Source: an uncultured Eubacteriales bacterium
Lineage (GTDB): Bacteria > Bacillota > Clostridia > Christensenellales > CAG-138
NCBI GenBank assembly: GCA_902798825.1
Contig: CADBYI010000018.1
Coordinates: 1 to 38,273 of the forward strand
Direction: 5' to 3'
Length of the DNA stretch: 38,273 nt
The position numbers and the translations under genes were made by a program. Below, piece after piece: positions 1 through 8,037 of the stretch. The number at the start of each line of letters is the position of its first letter. Position 1 is the first letter of the stretch. The notes under the pieces are model-generated. The model saw only the letters and a list, made by a program, of their open reading frames with translations. It made no database searches and was not told where the DNA came from.

Positions 1-1047
1 GACCCACTGGTAGCTGCTGGCCCCCTGGGCCGTGATGCTGATCGTTCGCTTGGTCCCCGGCAGGCAGATCTTGCCCCACTTGGGCTGCTTCCGCACCTTC
101 AACGGCTCATATACATAGAGCTCATAGATGTCGGTGTAGGAAATTGTCCCGGCGGGGGACTTCACCTGGCAGCGGTACTGGTACCCGTCCATGGCCATGG
201 TGGCCTTGACGCTGAGCTTCTGCTTGGTGCCCTTCCGTACCGACAGCCAGGCCCCGGTCTTGCCGGTCCGATACTGCCACAGGTAGGAGGCCTTCTTGAT
301 CTTGGGCGCCGTGAGCTTCAGGCTCTTCTTGGCCTGGACCCTCTTGACGGTGGAGGGTTCGGGGGTGGGCGTTGGCACGGGTGTGGGGGTAGGGGTGGGC
401 GTTGTCGGCGTGCCGGACGTGGGGGTGGTCACGGGCGTCGCAGAGGTGCCGGGCGTAGGCGTGGCCGTGGGCGTGGGAGTGGAATCTGGTGCACTCACCT
501 CGAAGACGGCAATATACGTTACTTCTCCTGTAAAAGTGAAGGAGAAGGAAGCATTCGTCGAAACCGTTTCGCCGGTGGGAGAATCCTTGACCCACTTCAC
601 AAACTTATACCCATCGTCCGCCTTGGCCGTCAGGGTCCTGGCAGCATTCTCGTTGGCCCAGAAGGAAGCATCCGCATAGAAATTCGTGCCATCCACGCTG
701 ATCGTGCCGCCTTTTGATCCTTCCGCGTTGGTCGCATCATATGCGCGGGCAAACAAGTTCGAGCCCCAGCTGGCGTACAGGGTGATATCCTCCGTGATGG
801 GCGTGTCCCAATCAAAAGTGGTGGTCAACGCAGGGTCGGTACACTAGGCGTCAAAGGTCCAGCCCGCCCTCGTCGGGTCAGTGGGCTTGAGGAGAAACCG
901 TCCATACTCAACTTCTATCGAAGCGACCAAGGAACCACCATTGGTCTCAAAGGTCACAGTGTGGGTTATGGCCGCATTTGCCTCCCGCAGGGGCACAAAG
1001 CCCACCAGGAGCAACAGGCACAGTAAAAGGGAAAGCGTGCGTTTCAT
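1..1047 (-). pseudogene. Secreted InlB/Listeria-Bacteroides-repeat protein, interrupted by an in-frame TAG, 3' end beyond the window
   Basis: The ATG at 1047 follows AGAAAGGAAG and opens a signal peptide (MKRTLSLLLCLLLLVG, then a cleavage-type ANA). Next comes an InlB-type repeat (TVTFETNGGS ... GWTFDA). Codon 68 at 844-846 is TAG where this repeat family has Trp. Past it the same frame stays open for 281 codons to position 1. It first completes the repeat (TDPALTTTFDWDTPITED) and then encodes a second beta-rich domain (FVKWVKDSPTGETVS). A Thr-Pro-rich linker follows at about 360-485, and then an Ig-like module (YLWQYRTG ... GYQYRCQVKSP). The intact architecture on both sides argues for one recent G-to-A change (TGG to TAG) or a sequencing error. 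Function would be surface adhesion or matrix binding, by inference from architecture only. A strong promoter and a tetranucleotide tract lie upstream. Confidence 0.8.
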
Positions 1048-1091
1048 AATCGGCTTCCTTTCTGTTCGTAATTGGTTTCGGAGAAACAAAC

Positions 1092-1130
1092 AGGGGCGGC
1101 GGCGCCGGAAAACCGGCGCGCACCGCCCCT
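1092..1130 (-). other. GC-rich stem-loop in the leader of the repeat protein, attenuator-like
   Basis: AGGGGCGG at 1092-1099 pairs with CCGCCCCT at 1123-1130. An inner CGCCGG/CCGGCG stem surrounds an AAAA loop on the plus strand. Read on the minus strand the hairpin is followed by TGTTTGTTTC, a loose T-rich tract. It lies about 45 nt upstream of the start codon at 1047 and downstream of the promoter, so it could act as a partial terminator within the leader. No competing antiterminator stem was found. Confidence 0.5.
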
Positions 1131-1170
1131 TAGGTCAAGGGATAGGCGTCTCGATTTGACAGACAGTTAA

Positions 1171-1210
<40 letters not shown>

Positions 1211-1239
1211 ATTGTGTCGGAACGCAGCACGGCTGTCAA
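1211..1239 (-). promoter_or_regulatory. Vegetative promoter of the repeat protein gene
   Basis: A perfect -35 TTGACA (1234-1239) is separated by 17 bp from a -10 CACAAT (1211-1216). The predicted start falls within the TCTG tract at about 1204. Confidence 0.65.
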
Positions 1240-1267
1240 GTCCCCTTTGCAACAGTTTTACAGATAA

Positions 1268-1297
1268 AGCATAGCAGAAAAATGCCCCGGAATGCAA
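1268..1297 (-). promoter_or_regulatory. Possible distal promoter of the repeat protein gene
   Basis: TTGCAT (1292-1297), 18 bp spacer, TATGCT (1268-1273). It lies upstream of the better promoter at 1211-1239 and between that promoter and the terminator of the preceding operon. Weaker match, so tentative. Confidence 0.35.
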
Positions 1298-1328
1298 GGG
1301 AATTTCAAAAAAGGGTGTGGCCCCACCG

Positions 1329-1359
1329 ACAAAAAGAAGGAGCGCCTGTTTGGCGCTCC
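1329..1359 (-). terminator. Rho-independent terminator of the rsmD-coaD operon
   Basis: On the minus strand GGAGCGCC (1352-1359 side) pairs with GGCGCTCC (1339-1346 side) around a 5-nt loop and is followed by TTCTTTTT. It lies just past the stop codon at 1368. Confidence 0.85.
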
Positions 1360-1367
1360 CGGAAAGG

Positions 1368-2312
1368 TCAATCCTCGTATTCGTCTTCGTCCTCGTCCTC
1401 GTCGTCGTCCACCTCGACGATCTCAAAGAGCTTGTGACGCTTTTTCTTGGGCTTGGGCTCCCTGGCGGGCTCGTCCTCCTCGCCCCAGTTCTCGTCGTCG
1501 TCGAATTCGTCCTCGTCGTCGTCCCCCTCCAGCATACGCTTGAACCAGCCCTTCTTCCGGGGCTTCTTGGGCTCGTCCTCCTCCTCGTCATAGGCGGGGG
1601 CGGCGGGCTTGGGGGCGGCCTTCTTCTGCTCCTTGCGGGCGGGACGGGCGGGCTGCTCGGCCTCCTCCTCCACCGGCTCGGGGGCGGGACGGGCGGCCTT
1701 GTCGGCGGTGTGACGCTCCTCCATGGCCCTGTCCTCGGAGACGTTCTTCTCCACGTCCTTCTCCTCATACTCCGGCAGGGGCTGGCCGCCCAGCTCCTCC
1801 CGGTTGGTGTTGAGCATCTTGATATAGTCGTTCAAATACCGCTGGACGTCGGCCAGCATATCGTCCGCATACTGACGGGAGCCGTTGGTGATGGCGTTGG
1901 CGTTGTCGATGGCCTCCTGCTGCATCTGCCGGGCCCGGGCCGCTGCCTCCTGATAGACGGATTCCTCGGAAACCAGGGCCTCGTACTCCTGGACGGACTG
2001 GTTGTAGACCTTCTCGGCGGCCTCCTGTGCCTGACGCATCAGGTCCTCCGCGTCGGCCTTGGCCTTGTTGATGGTCTCCTCGGCCTGGTCGTTGGCGTCG
2101 CTGAGGATGTTCGCCTCCTCGGTGATGATGCCGCTGGCGCGCCGGATGTCCTCGGGGATGGTGACCTTCAGATCCCCCAGCAGGTCGAACAGCTCCTCGA
2201 CCTCCACGATCTTCTTGTTGCCGCCGCCCAGCTTATACTTTGGGCTGTCGTTCAGCACTTGCTCAATGCGAGAAATGATGCTGTAAATCTTCATTGTCTG
2301 CGCGCTGCTCAT
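1368..2312 (-). CDS. Coiled-coil protein with acidic/basic C-terminal tail, DivIVA-like, in the coaD operon
   Basis: A 314-residue protein. The N-terminal 170 residues are a helical, heptad-rich region (MKIYSIISRIEQVLND, then many EEA/AEKA stretches) like the coiled-coil proteins often annotated as DivIVA-like or H+-ATPase subunit H-like next to coaD in Clostridia. From about residue 200 the chain becomes low complexity: a Lys/Pro/Ala/Glu region, the segment KKPRKKGWFKRMLEG, and a final Asp/Glu run. No signal peptide or membrane helix is present. The start ATG overlaps the coaD stop (ATGA), so translation is probably coupled. An alternative start is the internal Met at 2294. A structural or scaffolding role is inference. 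Confidence 0.8.
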   Translation of the reverse strand: MSSAQTMKIYSIISRIEQVLNDSPKYKLGGGNKKIVEVEELFDLLGDLKVTIPEDIRRASGIITEEANILSDANDQAEETINKAKADAEDLMRQAQEAAEKVYNQSVQEYEALVSEESVYQEAAARARQMQQEAIDNANAITNGSRQYADDMLADVQRYLNDYIKMLNTNREELGGQPLPEYEEKDVEKNVSEDRAMEERHTADKAARPAPEPVEEEAEQPARPARKEQKKAAPKPAAPAYDEEEDEPKKPRKKGWFKRMLEGDDDEDEFDDDENWGEEDEPAREPKPKKKRHKLFEIVEVDDDEDEDEDEYED

Positions 2313-2797
2313 TTTCTTGCCAACCTTTCACGTATGATATCTTCATTCACAGAGGGCACAAGTCCCTTGATACTGCCGCCCCAAAGGCCGATCTCCTTCA
2401 CGTTGCTGGAGCTGAGGAAGGAATGGCCGGGGGAGGCCATAAAATACACTGTCCGCAGCGAGTTGTCCAGATGGCGGTTCACCGCATCGATCTGGAACTC
2501 GTATTCAAAGTCCGACGTGGCGCGAAGGCCGCGGACGATGTGGGTGGCCTTCACGGACCGGGCGTACTCCACCAAAAGGCCGTCGAAGGTGCCGCAGCGG
2601 ACGTTGTCCAGCTTTTCGGCGGCAAGGACGCTGCGGATCATGTCCATGCGCTCGTCCACGGTGAAGGTGGGGCGCTTGTCCACGTTGTGCAGCACGGCCA
2701 CATACACCAGGTCGAACAGGCCCGCCGCGTTGGTGAGCACGTCCAGATGGCCCACCGTGAAGGGATCGAAGCTTCCCGGATACACGCCGATGGTCAT
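2309..2797 (-). CDS. coaD: Phosphopantetheine adenylyltransferase
   Basis: CoaD transfers AMP from ATP to 4'-phosphopantetheine to give dephospho-CoA, the penultimate step of coenzyme A synthesis in the cytosol. The 162-residue product has the family N-terminus MTIGVYPGSFDPFTVGHLDV, with the TxGH nucleotide-binding motif, and later the RGLR and SSxxVKEI motifs. Length is typical. The ATG at 2797 is chosen because it overlaps the rsmD stop (ATGA) and follows GGAGGGATGGGG. Extending the frame further upstream only runs into rsmD. The pairing rsmD-coaD is widespread in Firmicutes. Confidence 0.96.
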   Translation of the reverse strand: MTIGVYPGSFDPFTVGHLDVLTNAAGLFDLVYVAVLHNVDKRPTFTVDERMDMIRSVLAAEKLDNVRCGTFDGLLVEYARSVKATHIVRGLRATSDFEYEFQIDAVNRHLDNSLRTVYFMASPGHSFLSSSNVKEIGLWGGSIKGLVPSVNEDIIRERLARK

Positions 2798-3354
2798 TCC
2801 CCATCCCTCCAAATCAAAGTCGTTACGCCGCAGACGCCGTATTTTTTCACCCGGGCCACCTGCCAGGGGCCCTGGGGCAGCTGCGGCGGCTGGTCCCACC
2901 CGTGCTCCACGACGACGGTCCCGCCCGGGTTCAGCAGCCCGTCCCGGAAGATCCGCTCCACCGCGTCGGCAGCGAAGCCGGAAGCATAGGGCGGGTCCAG
3001 AAACACCAAATCCACCCGCTGTCCCTCCGCCAGGATGGACGAAAGGGCGGCGCGATAGTCGGCGTTCAGCACCCGGAGGCCCTCGCCGAGGCCCAGCTTT
3101 TCCCCGTTTTTACGGATGAGCGCGGCGCAAACGGGGGAAGCGTCCACGCAAATGGCCTTTGCCGCGCCGCGGGACAGGGCCTCCAGGCCCATATTTCCGG
3201 ACCCGGAAAACAGGTCCAACACCACGGCGCCGGGCACCTGAAACTGGATGCTGCCGAAGATGGCCTCCTTGACCCGATCCAACGTGGGCCGGGTGTCTCT
3301 GCCCTGGGGCGCGTCGAAGCTTCGCCCCCTGGCCGAACCGGATATGATCCGCAA
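2794..3354 (-). CDS. rsmD: 16S rRNA (guanine(966)-N(2))-methyltransferase
   Basis: RsmD methylates N2 of G966 in the small ribosomal subunit using S-adenosylmethionine. The protein opens LRIISGSARGR and carries the SAM-binding strand VVLDLFSGSGNMGLEAL and the catalytic motif FLDPPY. I place the start at a TTG (3354) rather than at an upstream ATG. GGAGGGG stands 6 nt before it, translation then begins exactly at the conserved family N-terminus, and the resulting 186 residues match the usual length. First gene of rsmD-coaD-coiled-coil operon, with a promoter at 3422-3450. Confidence 0.94.
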   Translation of the reverse strand: MRIISGSARGRSFDAPQGRDTRPTLDRVKEAIFGSIQFQVPGAVVLDLFSGSGNMGLEALSRGAAKAICVDASPVCAALIRKNGEKLGLGEGLRVLNADYRAALSSILAEGQRVDLVFLDPPYASGFAADAVERIFRDGLLNPGGTVVVEHGWDQPPQLPQGPWQVARVKKYGVCGVTTLIWRDGE

Positions 3355-3421
3355 GTCGATCCCCTCCGCTATCTTGATTTTGGGTGCGGCCGAATACCAC
3401 AACATATTGTGGATCAGGGGT

Positions 3422-3450
3422 ATTCTAACACCATTCCCTGCCGTTGGCAA
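3422..3450 (-). promoter_or_regulatory. Vegetative promoter of the rsmD operon
   Basis: TTGCCA (3445-3450), 17 bp, TAGAAT (3422-3427), with an AT-rich stretch upstream (3455-3500) that could serve as an UP element. It sits about 70 bp before the rsmD start. Confidence 0.75.
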
Positions 3451-3544
3451 GTATTTTTAAATAAATTGTTAATAGTTTTTGTAAAAAATATTACCGTTTT
3501 ATGTCTCCGGGGCTCGATTTGGCTGGATTTGGTCCTTACACAGA

Positions 3545-3573
3545 CGAAAAAGGGAGCGGCGCGTGCCGCTCCC
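3545..3573 (-). terminator. Rho-independent terminator of the DUF3798 ABC cassette
   Basis: On the minus strand GGGAGCGGC, a 4-nt loop and GCCGCTCCC are followed by TTTTTCG. It lies 18 bp past the last gene of the transporter cassette (stop at 3592). Confidence 0.9.
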
Positions 3574-3591
3574 TGGTTGGGTTGAGATGAA

Positions 3592-4083
3592 TCAGTTGGC
3601 GGGGGCAGCTTCCTCTGTTTCACTGCTGATGCCGAACTCGTCCTCAGCGGGGGTCTCGTCCTCCGGTGCGGGTTCCGTCTCCTCGGAGGAGATGAATTCC
3701 GAAAGGTACGCTTCCTCCGGCAAGCCCTCCAGATACCCGGGCAGGTTGAGGATGATGCCGTCCATGGAATAGGGGAGCTTGATCCGGATGGTCTGTTCCT
3801 CCTCCGCCCCCTTCTTTTCCTTGGTGATGCGGAGCGTGATATCGAAGGTCTGGCCGATGTTGGTGGCCTTGCCCCGCTCCCGCTTGTTGAGCTTGGCTAT
3901 GGTCTCCCCATCCTTTTCGACCTCGATCTTGTACAGGGCCGGATAGGATTGGCCGTTGTACTCCAGGGTCTTATTGTCCAGGAAGACGGTGTGGCCGCGG
4001 CCCACCACCATCATACAGGCGGCGATGGCCAGCAGCACCAGGAGCGTGCCCAGACGGAACAGCAAACGACGCGTCTTGCTCAT
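3592..4083 (-). CDS. Small single-pass membrane protein of the ABC cassette
   Basis: 163 residues. A basic N-terminus (MSKTRRLLFRLG) precedes one hydrophobic helix at about 12-28. Then comes a mostly beta, hydrophilic domain containing NKTLEYNGQSYPALYKIEV and a KLPYSMDGIILNLPGY segment. The tail from about residue 130 is rich in Glu, Pro and Ala. It would be anchored with the domain outside the cell. It is the last gene, and its ATG follows the permease stop with GAGGAGG as ribosome-binding site, so it was likely made with the transporter. Similar small proteins accompany DUF3798 cassettes (possibly the family called DUF6672, not verified). Its role is unknown; an accessory part of the importer is inference. 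Confidence 0.8.
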   Translation of the reverse strand: MSKTRRLLFRLGTLLVLLAIAACMMVVGRGHTVFLDNKTLEYNGQSYPALYKIEVEKDGETIAKLNKRERGKATNIGQTFDITLRITKEKKGAEEEQTIRIKLPYSMDGIILNLPGYLEGLPEEAYLSEFISSEETEPAPEDETPAEDEFGISSETEEAAPAN

Positions 4084-4084
4084 A

Positions 4085-5203
4085 TCACTTCGCCTCCTCT
4101 GACAGCTGGTCCATTGCCAGCTGCTGCCCCACCAGGCTCTTGTTCTTGCGCTTCTTGGTCTCATACATGATCAGGGACAGGGTGATGACACCATAGGAGA
4201 CGAAGACGCGGAAGTATTCGCCGATCATGGAATCCCCCGTGATCTGGGCGCCGGCCTTGGGGGCCACGATGAACATGGTATGGAAGAGGATGACGCCCAG
4301 GAACACGTTGCCGATGGAGGCACGGTCCACCGATGCGCCGCCCACCAGCAGCGCCGCGATACAGAACATGCCGATCTGGGAGTGGGAGCTGTAGGTGGCG
4401 ATGTTGCCCATGTTCTGCAGGTAGATCACCATGCCGAAGCCCGCCAGCACCGTGGAGATGATGATGGAGATGATGCGGGTGCGCTCCACGTTGATGCCCG
4501 CGTCACGGGCCACGTTCAGATCCTGGCCCACGGCGCGCATATCCTGGCCCAGCTTGGTCCGGCGGAACCAGATGATGAACACGCACAGCAGCGCGATGAT
4601 CAGGAAGGTCAGCACCGGGATCTTCACGCCTTTGATGCGGATAGCCAGCAGGTTATCCAGGCACTGGCGCATATTCAGCAGGGACACCGTGTTGCGGATG
4701 CCGTAGCCCCGAGGCAGCTTCACGGAGAAGTGCTTGATGGGGATGATGGAGCCCATCATGTACAGCACGATCAGCTGATAGATGCCGTTCATGAAGAAGC
4801 TGATGATGTAGCTGGTGATCATCTCCCGGCCCTTGGCCATGTTGAGGATCTTGCCGCAGAAGGCGCCCAGCAGCACTGAGATGGGGATGGAAAGGATCAT
4901 GGCCAGCACCACCCCGGGGATGCCCCAAATCTGCCAGTCGGAGACGAAGATCAGGGCGATCTCCCCCGCCATGGCGCCCAGCGTCATGCCGAAGTTCAGG
5001 CCCATGCCGGACATGATGGGGATCAGCAGCGCCAGGATCAGGAAGATGTTTCGGCCCATGCGGGTGATGATCTCGTTGAGCAGATAGCTGAAGGAGAAGC
5101 CCGACAGGGGGATGCAGATGGCGCAGATCACCACGAACATGATGGGGACGGTGTTGTCCCGAATGAAGGTGAGGACCTTCTGTCCAAAGCTCATGTTTTT
5201 CAT
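4085..5203 (-). CDS. ABC transporter permease (RbsC/BMP-type, BPD_transp_2), second of two
   Basis: A 372-residue integral membrane protein with about ten hydrophobic helices. It has the features of the branched-chain/sugar/nucleoside permease family: an SGMGLNFGMTLGAMAGEIAL segment, a central TKLGQDMRAVGQDLNVARDAGI loop (the usual ATPase-contact loop), and IAALLVGGASVDRASIGN. The ATG overlaps the stop of the first permease by 4 nt. Together the two permeases would form a heterodimeric channel for the substrate delivered by the DUF3798 protein. Substrate unknown. Confidence 0.9.
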   Translation of the reverse strand: MKNMSFGQKVLTFIRDNTVPIMFVVICAICIPLSGFSFSYLLNEIITRMGRNIFLILALLIPIMSGMGLNFGMTLGAMAGEIALIFVSDWQIWGIPGVVLAMILSIPISVLLGAFCGKILNMAKGREMITSYIISFFMNGIYQLIVLYMMGSIIPIKHFSVKLPRGYGIRNTVSLLNMRQCLDNLLAIRIKGVKIPVLTFLIIALLCVFIIWFRRTKLGQDMRAVGQDLNVARDAGINVERTRIISIIISTVLAGFGMVIYLQNMGNIATYSSHSQIGMFCIAALLVGGASVDRASIGNVFLGVILFHTMFIVAPKAGAQITGDSMIGEYFRVFVSYGVITLSLIMYETKKRKNKSLVGQQLAMDQLSEEAK

Positions 5204-6276
5204 TTGGTCGCCTCCGTTTTTCTGGTCAGCGCGTAGAGGATCATGCCCTGAGAGGCGACGACGCGAATGACCTCGCTCATATCCATATGGATCATGTTGT
5301 TCATGACCGTGGGGGTCATGGTGACGATGCCCTGGAACAGGAAGGTGCCGATGATCACGTTGGCGATGGACGCCTTGTTGACGGACGCGCCGCCGATAAG
5401 GATGGCGGACACGGCCGGCAGCGCCATGTAGAAGGGCGCCATATAGAGCTGGATAAAGCCGAAGCCCTGCTCATACACCAGGATGCCGATGGCCGCCAGC
5501 CAGGTGGAGAGCACCACGGACAGCAGCCGCATCTTGTCCACGTTCACGCCGGCCGCCTTGGCGAAGGTGGGGTTGGAGCCCACGGCTGTCATGGCCGTGC
5601 CGGTCTTGGTGTGGAGGAAAGCCCACATGGCGAAGGCCAGCAGGGCGAAGAACAGCAGCGTCCCCGTGGGGATGGAAAGGGTGCCGATGTTGATCTGCAG
5701 GAAGTTGGCCAGCACCTTGTCGTAAAAGCCCTCCAGGGAGATGGTGGTTCGAAGGCCCTTGCCTGCGAAGCCCCAGACCATGGTGGGGCTGTGATAGGGC
5801 AGCAGCAGCCACATCATGCACATGAAGGACACCGAGGAGAAGCCCACATAGGTGGCGATCATCATTTCGCCGCCCTTGATCTTGTTGAGCAGCCAGCCGT
5901 AGACGACGCCCAGGAGGATGGCGATGGGCGTGGCGATGAGGATGGCCATCAAAAAGCTCATGGGGCCGGTGAAGCCAAACTCGATGGAGAGCGTGGCGCC
6001 GAGAAGGCCCGAGATGATGCCCAGGGGCAAGCCGAAGTTCAACCCGCAGCCGGAGTGGATCATGGGCACCATGGCCAGGACCATGATGGCGTTCCAGCTG
6101 AAGCGGTTGATGGTATTGCTGATCTGTATCCAGAAGCCCGCGCCCACGAAGGGAGCGGCGATATACAGCACCAGCAGGAAGGCCGCGATGATCAGTCTCG
6201 GCAGGCCGAAGCTGTTGACAAAGCCGCTGATCCGCTCGCGCAGGGTGAGACTGGATTTATCTAATGGTTCGTACAT
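5200..6276 (-). CDS. ABC transporter permease (RbsC/BMP-type, BPD_transp_2), first of two
   Basis: 358 residues, start ATG at 6276 after GAGGAGGGACAGC. A short hydrophilic N-terminus is followed by about ten membrane helices. It is a paralog of the next gene: SGCGLNFGLPLGIISGLLGA, TKTGTAMTAVGSNPTFAKAAGV and AVSAILIGGASVNKASIAN line up with the matching segments of the second permease. Located 11 bp after the ATPase gene. It would pair with the second permease in the membrane. Confidence 0.9.
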   Translation of the reverse strand: MYEPLDKSSLTLRERISGFVNSFGLPRLIIAAFLLVLYIAAPFVGAGFWIQISNTINRFSWNAIMVLAMVPMIHSGCGLNFGLPLGIISGLLGATLSIEFGFTGPMSFLMAILIATPIAILLGVVYGWLLNKIKGGEMMIATYVGFSSVSFMCMMWLLLPYHSPTMVWGFAGKGLRTTISLEGFYDKVLANFLQINIGTLSIPTGTLLFFALLAFAMWAFLHTKTGTAMTAVGSNPTFAKAAGVNVDKMRLLSVVLSTWLAAIGILVYEQGFGFIQLYMAPFYMALPAVSAILIGGASVNKASIANVIIGTFLFQGIVTMTPTVMNNMIHMDMSEVIRVVASQGMILYALTRKTEATK

Positions 6277-6287
6277 GCTGTCCCTCC

Positions 6288-7877
6288 TCACTTCACCATG
6301 CTGACCATCAGCATGCCAAAGTCCTCTGACGGGTCGGTAGCGGGAAGAATGCCGGCGATCTTGCCGCCGGAGACGATGGCGATGCGGTCGCAGATCTGCC
6401 GCAGCTCCTCCAGCTCGGAGGAGATCATGACCACGGTGACCCCGCTCTCCCGGTTGAAGCGGCGCAGCGCCTCCAGCACCAGGGCCTTGGCGCCCACGTC
6501 GATGCCCCGGGTCGGCTCGGAGACGAACAGGAACTTCGGCTCCAGGGCAAAGGCCTTGGCGAGGCAGATCTTCTGCTGGTTGCCGCCGGAAAGCTCCTTC
6601 GCCTTTTGCTTGGAGCCGGTGCATTTGATGGCCAGCTCGTCGATATAGCGCTCGGTGACCTCCCGTATGGCCTTTTCGTCACGCCACTTGATGAGCCCGC
6701 CCAAATAGCTCTTGAGGAACTTGTTCTGGACCTGCATGGCGGGAAAGGCCACGTTCCACTCCAGCGTTTCGTCCAACAGCAGGCCCACGCCCCGGCGATC
6801 CTCGGACACGAAGGCCAAGGAAGCGTCCAGGCACTTGCGGGGGTTGTTCAGGGGGATGGTCTTTCCATCCAGCTCCACGGTTCCGCCCGCTTCGTAGAGG
6901 CCCATGATCCCGTTGGGGATGCCCAGCTTCCCCTGGCCGGCCAGGCCGCCGATGCCCAGGATCTCGCCCTCCTTCACGTCCAGGCTCACGTCCCGGACGG
7001 TCTCGCCGGGCATATCGACCCAGAGCCGACGGATGGACATGATGGTCTTTGCCTCCGTATGGTCCCGCACATCCGCACCGGCGGCGGTGTCCACGTTTCG
7101 GCCGACCATCCACTTGGATATCTCGTTGACGCTGGTCTCCCGGGCGGCGATATCCTTCACGACGAAGCCGTCGCGCATGACCACCACCTTGTCGCAGACC
7201 GACAGTATCTCATGGAGCCGGTGGGTAATAAAGATCACGGCGATACCGTTTTCCGACATGGAGCGGATGGACGCGAGCAGAGCCTCCGCCTCCTTCTCGG
7301 TCAGGACGGCGGTGGGCTCGTCCAGGATCAGCAGCTTCAGCTGATCCTTGCTGAGCTCACGGGCGATCTCGGTAAACTGCTTGTGGCCGACGGGCATTTC
7401 ACTGATGACCATGTCCTTGTCCACGGTGAAGCCCATCTTGTCGATCGCCTTTTCCGCCCTTCCGGTTATCTCGTTATAATCGAGGGTGTCGAGCCGTTCT
7501 CCGAAGATTTCGGAGACGACGTTCCGTTTTTTGGGTTCTCTGTTGAGAACGATGTTCTCCGATGCGCTGAAGCCGGGGATCAGGGAAAACTCCTGATGCA
7601 CCATGCCGATGCCCGCCGCCAGCGCGTCGAAGGGCGAATTGAAGCTGACCTTCTGGCCGTTGAGGAGTATATCTCCCTCGTAGCCGCCGGTCTCCCGAAT
7701 GACGTTCATGCCAAAGAGGATCTTCATCAGCGTGCTCTTGCCGGCGCCGTTTTCGCCGCACAGGCCCAGCACCTCGCCCTCCTGCAGTGTGAGGTTGATG
7801 TCGGTCAGGACCTGGTTGCCGAAGAAGTCCTTTTTGATGTTGCGCATTTCCAATAGGGGCGTATTTGTAGTTGGCAT
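6288..7877 (-). CDS. ABC transporter ATP-binding protein with two nucleotide-binding domains (RbsA/MglA type)
   Basis: 529 residues with tandem ATPase domains that power the two-permease importer. Domain 1 has Walker A GENGAGKST (about residue 39), signature-like MPVGHKQFTEIAR and Walker B LLILDEPTAVLT. Domain 2 has a degenerate Walker A (GLAGQGKLG), a canonical signature LSGGNQQK and a Walker B ending SEPTRGID. This asymmetry is usual in the sugar/nucleoside tandem ATPases. The start at 7877 (MPTTNTPLLEMRNIKK) gives the family N-terminus; the ribosome-binding site (AAGGCAGG) is modest. A pair of stem-loops separates it from the upstream binding-protein gene and may lower its expression relative to that gene. 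Confidence 0.92.
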   Translation of the reverse strand: MPTTNTPLLEMRNIKKDFFGNQVLTDINLTLQEGEVLGLCGENGAGKSTLMKILFGMNVIRETGGYEGDILLNGQKVSFNSPFDALAAGIGMVHQEFSLIPGFSASENIVLNREPKKRNVVSEIFGERLDTLDYNEITGRAEKAIDKMGFTVDKDMVISEMPVGHKQFTEIARELSKDQLKLLILDEPTAVLTEKEAEALLASIRSMSENGIAVIFITHRLHEILSVCDKVVVMRDGFVVKDIAARETSVNEISKWMVGRNVDTAAGADVRDHTEAKTIMSIRRLWVDMPGETVRDVSLDVKEGEILGIGGLAGQGKLGIPNGIMGLYEAGGTVELDGKTIPLNNPRKCLDASLAFVSEDRRGVGLLLDETLEWNVAFPAMQVQNKFLKSYLGGLIKWRDEKAIREVTERYIDELAIKCTGSKQKAKELSGGNQQKICLAKAFALEPKFLFVSEPTRGIDVGAKALVLEALRRFNRESGVTVVMISSELEELRQICDRIAIVSGGKIAGILPATDPSEDFGMLMVSMVK

Positions 7878-7914
7878 ATCTATGACCTGCCTTAGCTTAG
7901 GTATAGTATGGGGC

Positions 7915-7950
7915 TCACCGCGGGACGAGCGCCTTGCCCTCCCGCGGTGA
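7915..7950 (-). other. Intercistronic stem-loop, second of two
   Basis: An 11-bp perfect stem (7915-7925 with 7940-7950, arm TCACCGCGGGA) around a 14-nt loop. It has no T-run on either side, so it is probably an mRNA-processing or stabilising structure and not a terminator. Confidence 0.7.
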
Positions 7951-7979
7951 ACGGGTGATTCCAAATTGGGCCAAGTATT

Positions 7980-8020
7980 CAAACCGGGGATGTGAAGGTT
8001 TGGTCACATCCCCAGGTTTG
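7980..8020 (-). other. Intercistronic stem-loop, first of two, directly after the binding-protein gene
   Basis: CAAACCGGGGATGTGA (7980-7995) pairs with 8004-8020 over 16 bp with one bulged A. It lies 18 bp past the DUF3798 stop codon and has no T-run. Such hairpins after the binding-protein gene commonly protect the upstream message from 3' decay, which raises its level over permease and ATPase. That role is inferred here. Confidence 0.75.
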
Positions 8021-8037
8021 AAAGGCGCTATAGCTGA

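Noticed and set aside
844..846. TAG read as pyrrolysine or a reassigned sense codon
   Set aside because: queA, spoIIIAG and the 35472 gene end with TAG, and the position is normally Trp in this repeat, one base away from TAG.
1317..3119. A 600-codon open frame on the plus strand
   Set aside because: It is antisense to the coiled-coil gene, coaD and rsmD and reads as Leu/Val/Gly-rich nonsense caused by GC-rich codon bias; no ribosome-binding site or family match.
6288..7877. Degenerate second Walker A in the tandem ATPase as a sign of decay
   Set aside because: Asymmetric, degenerate sites are normal in RbsA/MglA-type tandem ATPases; the signature motif of that half is intact.
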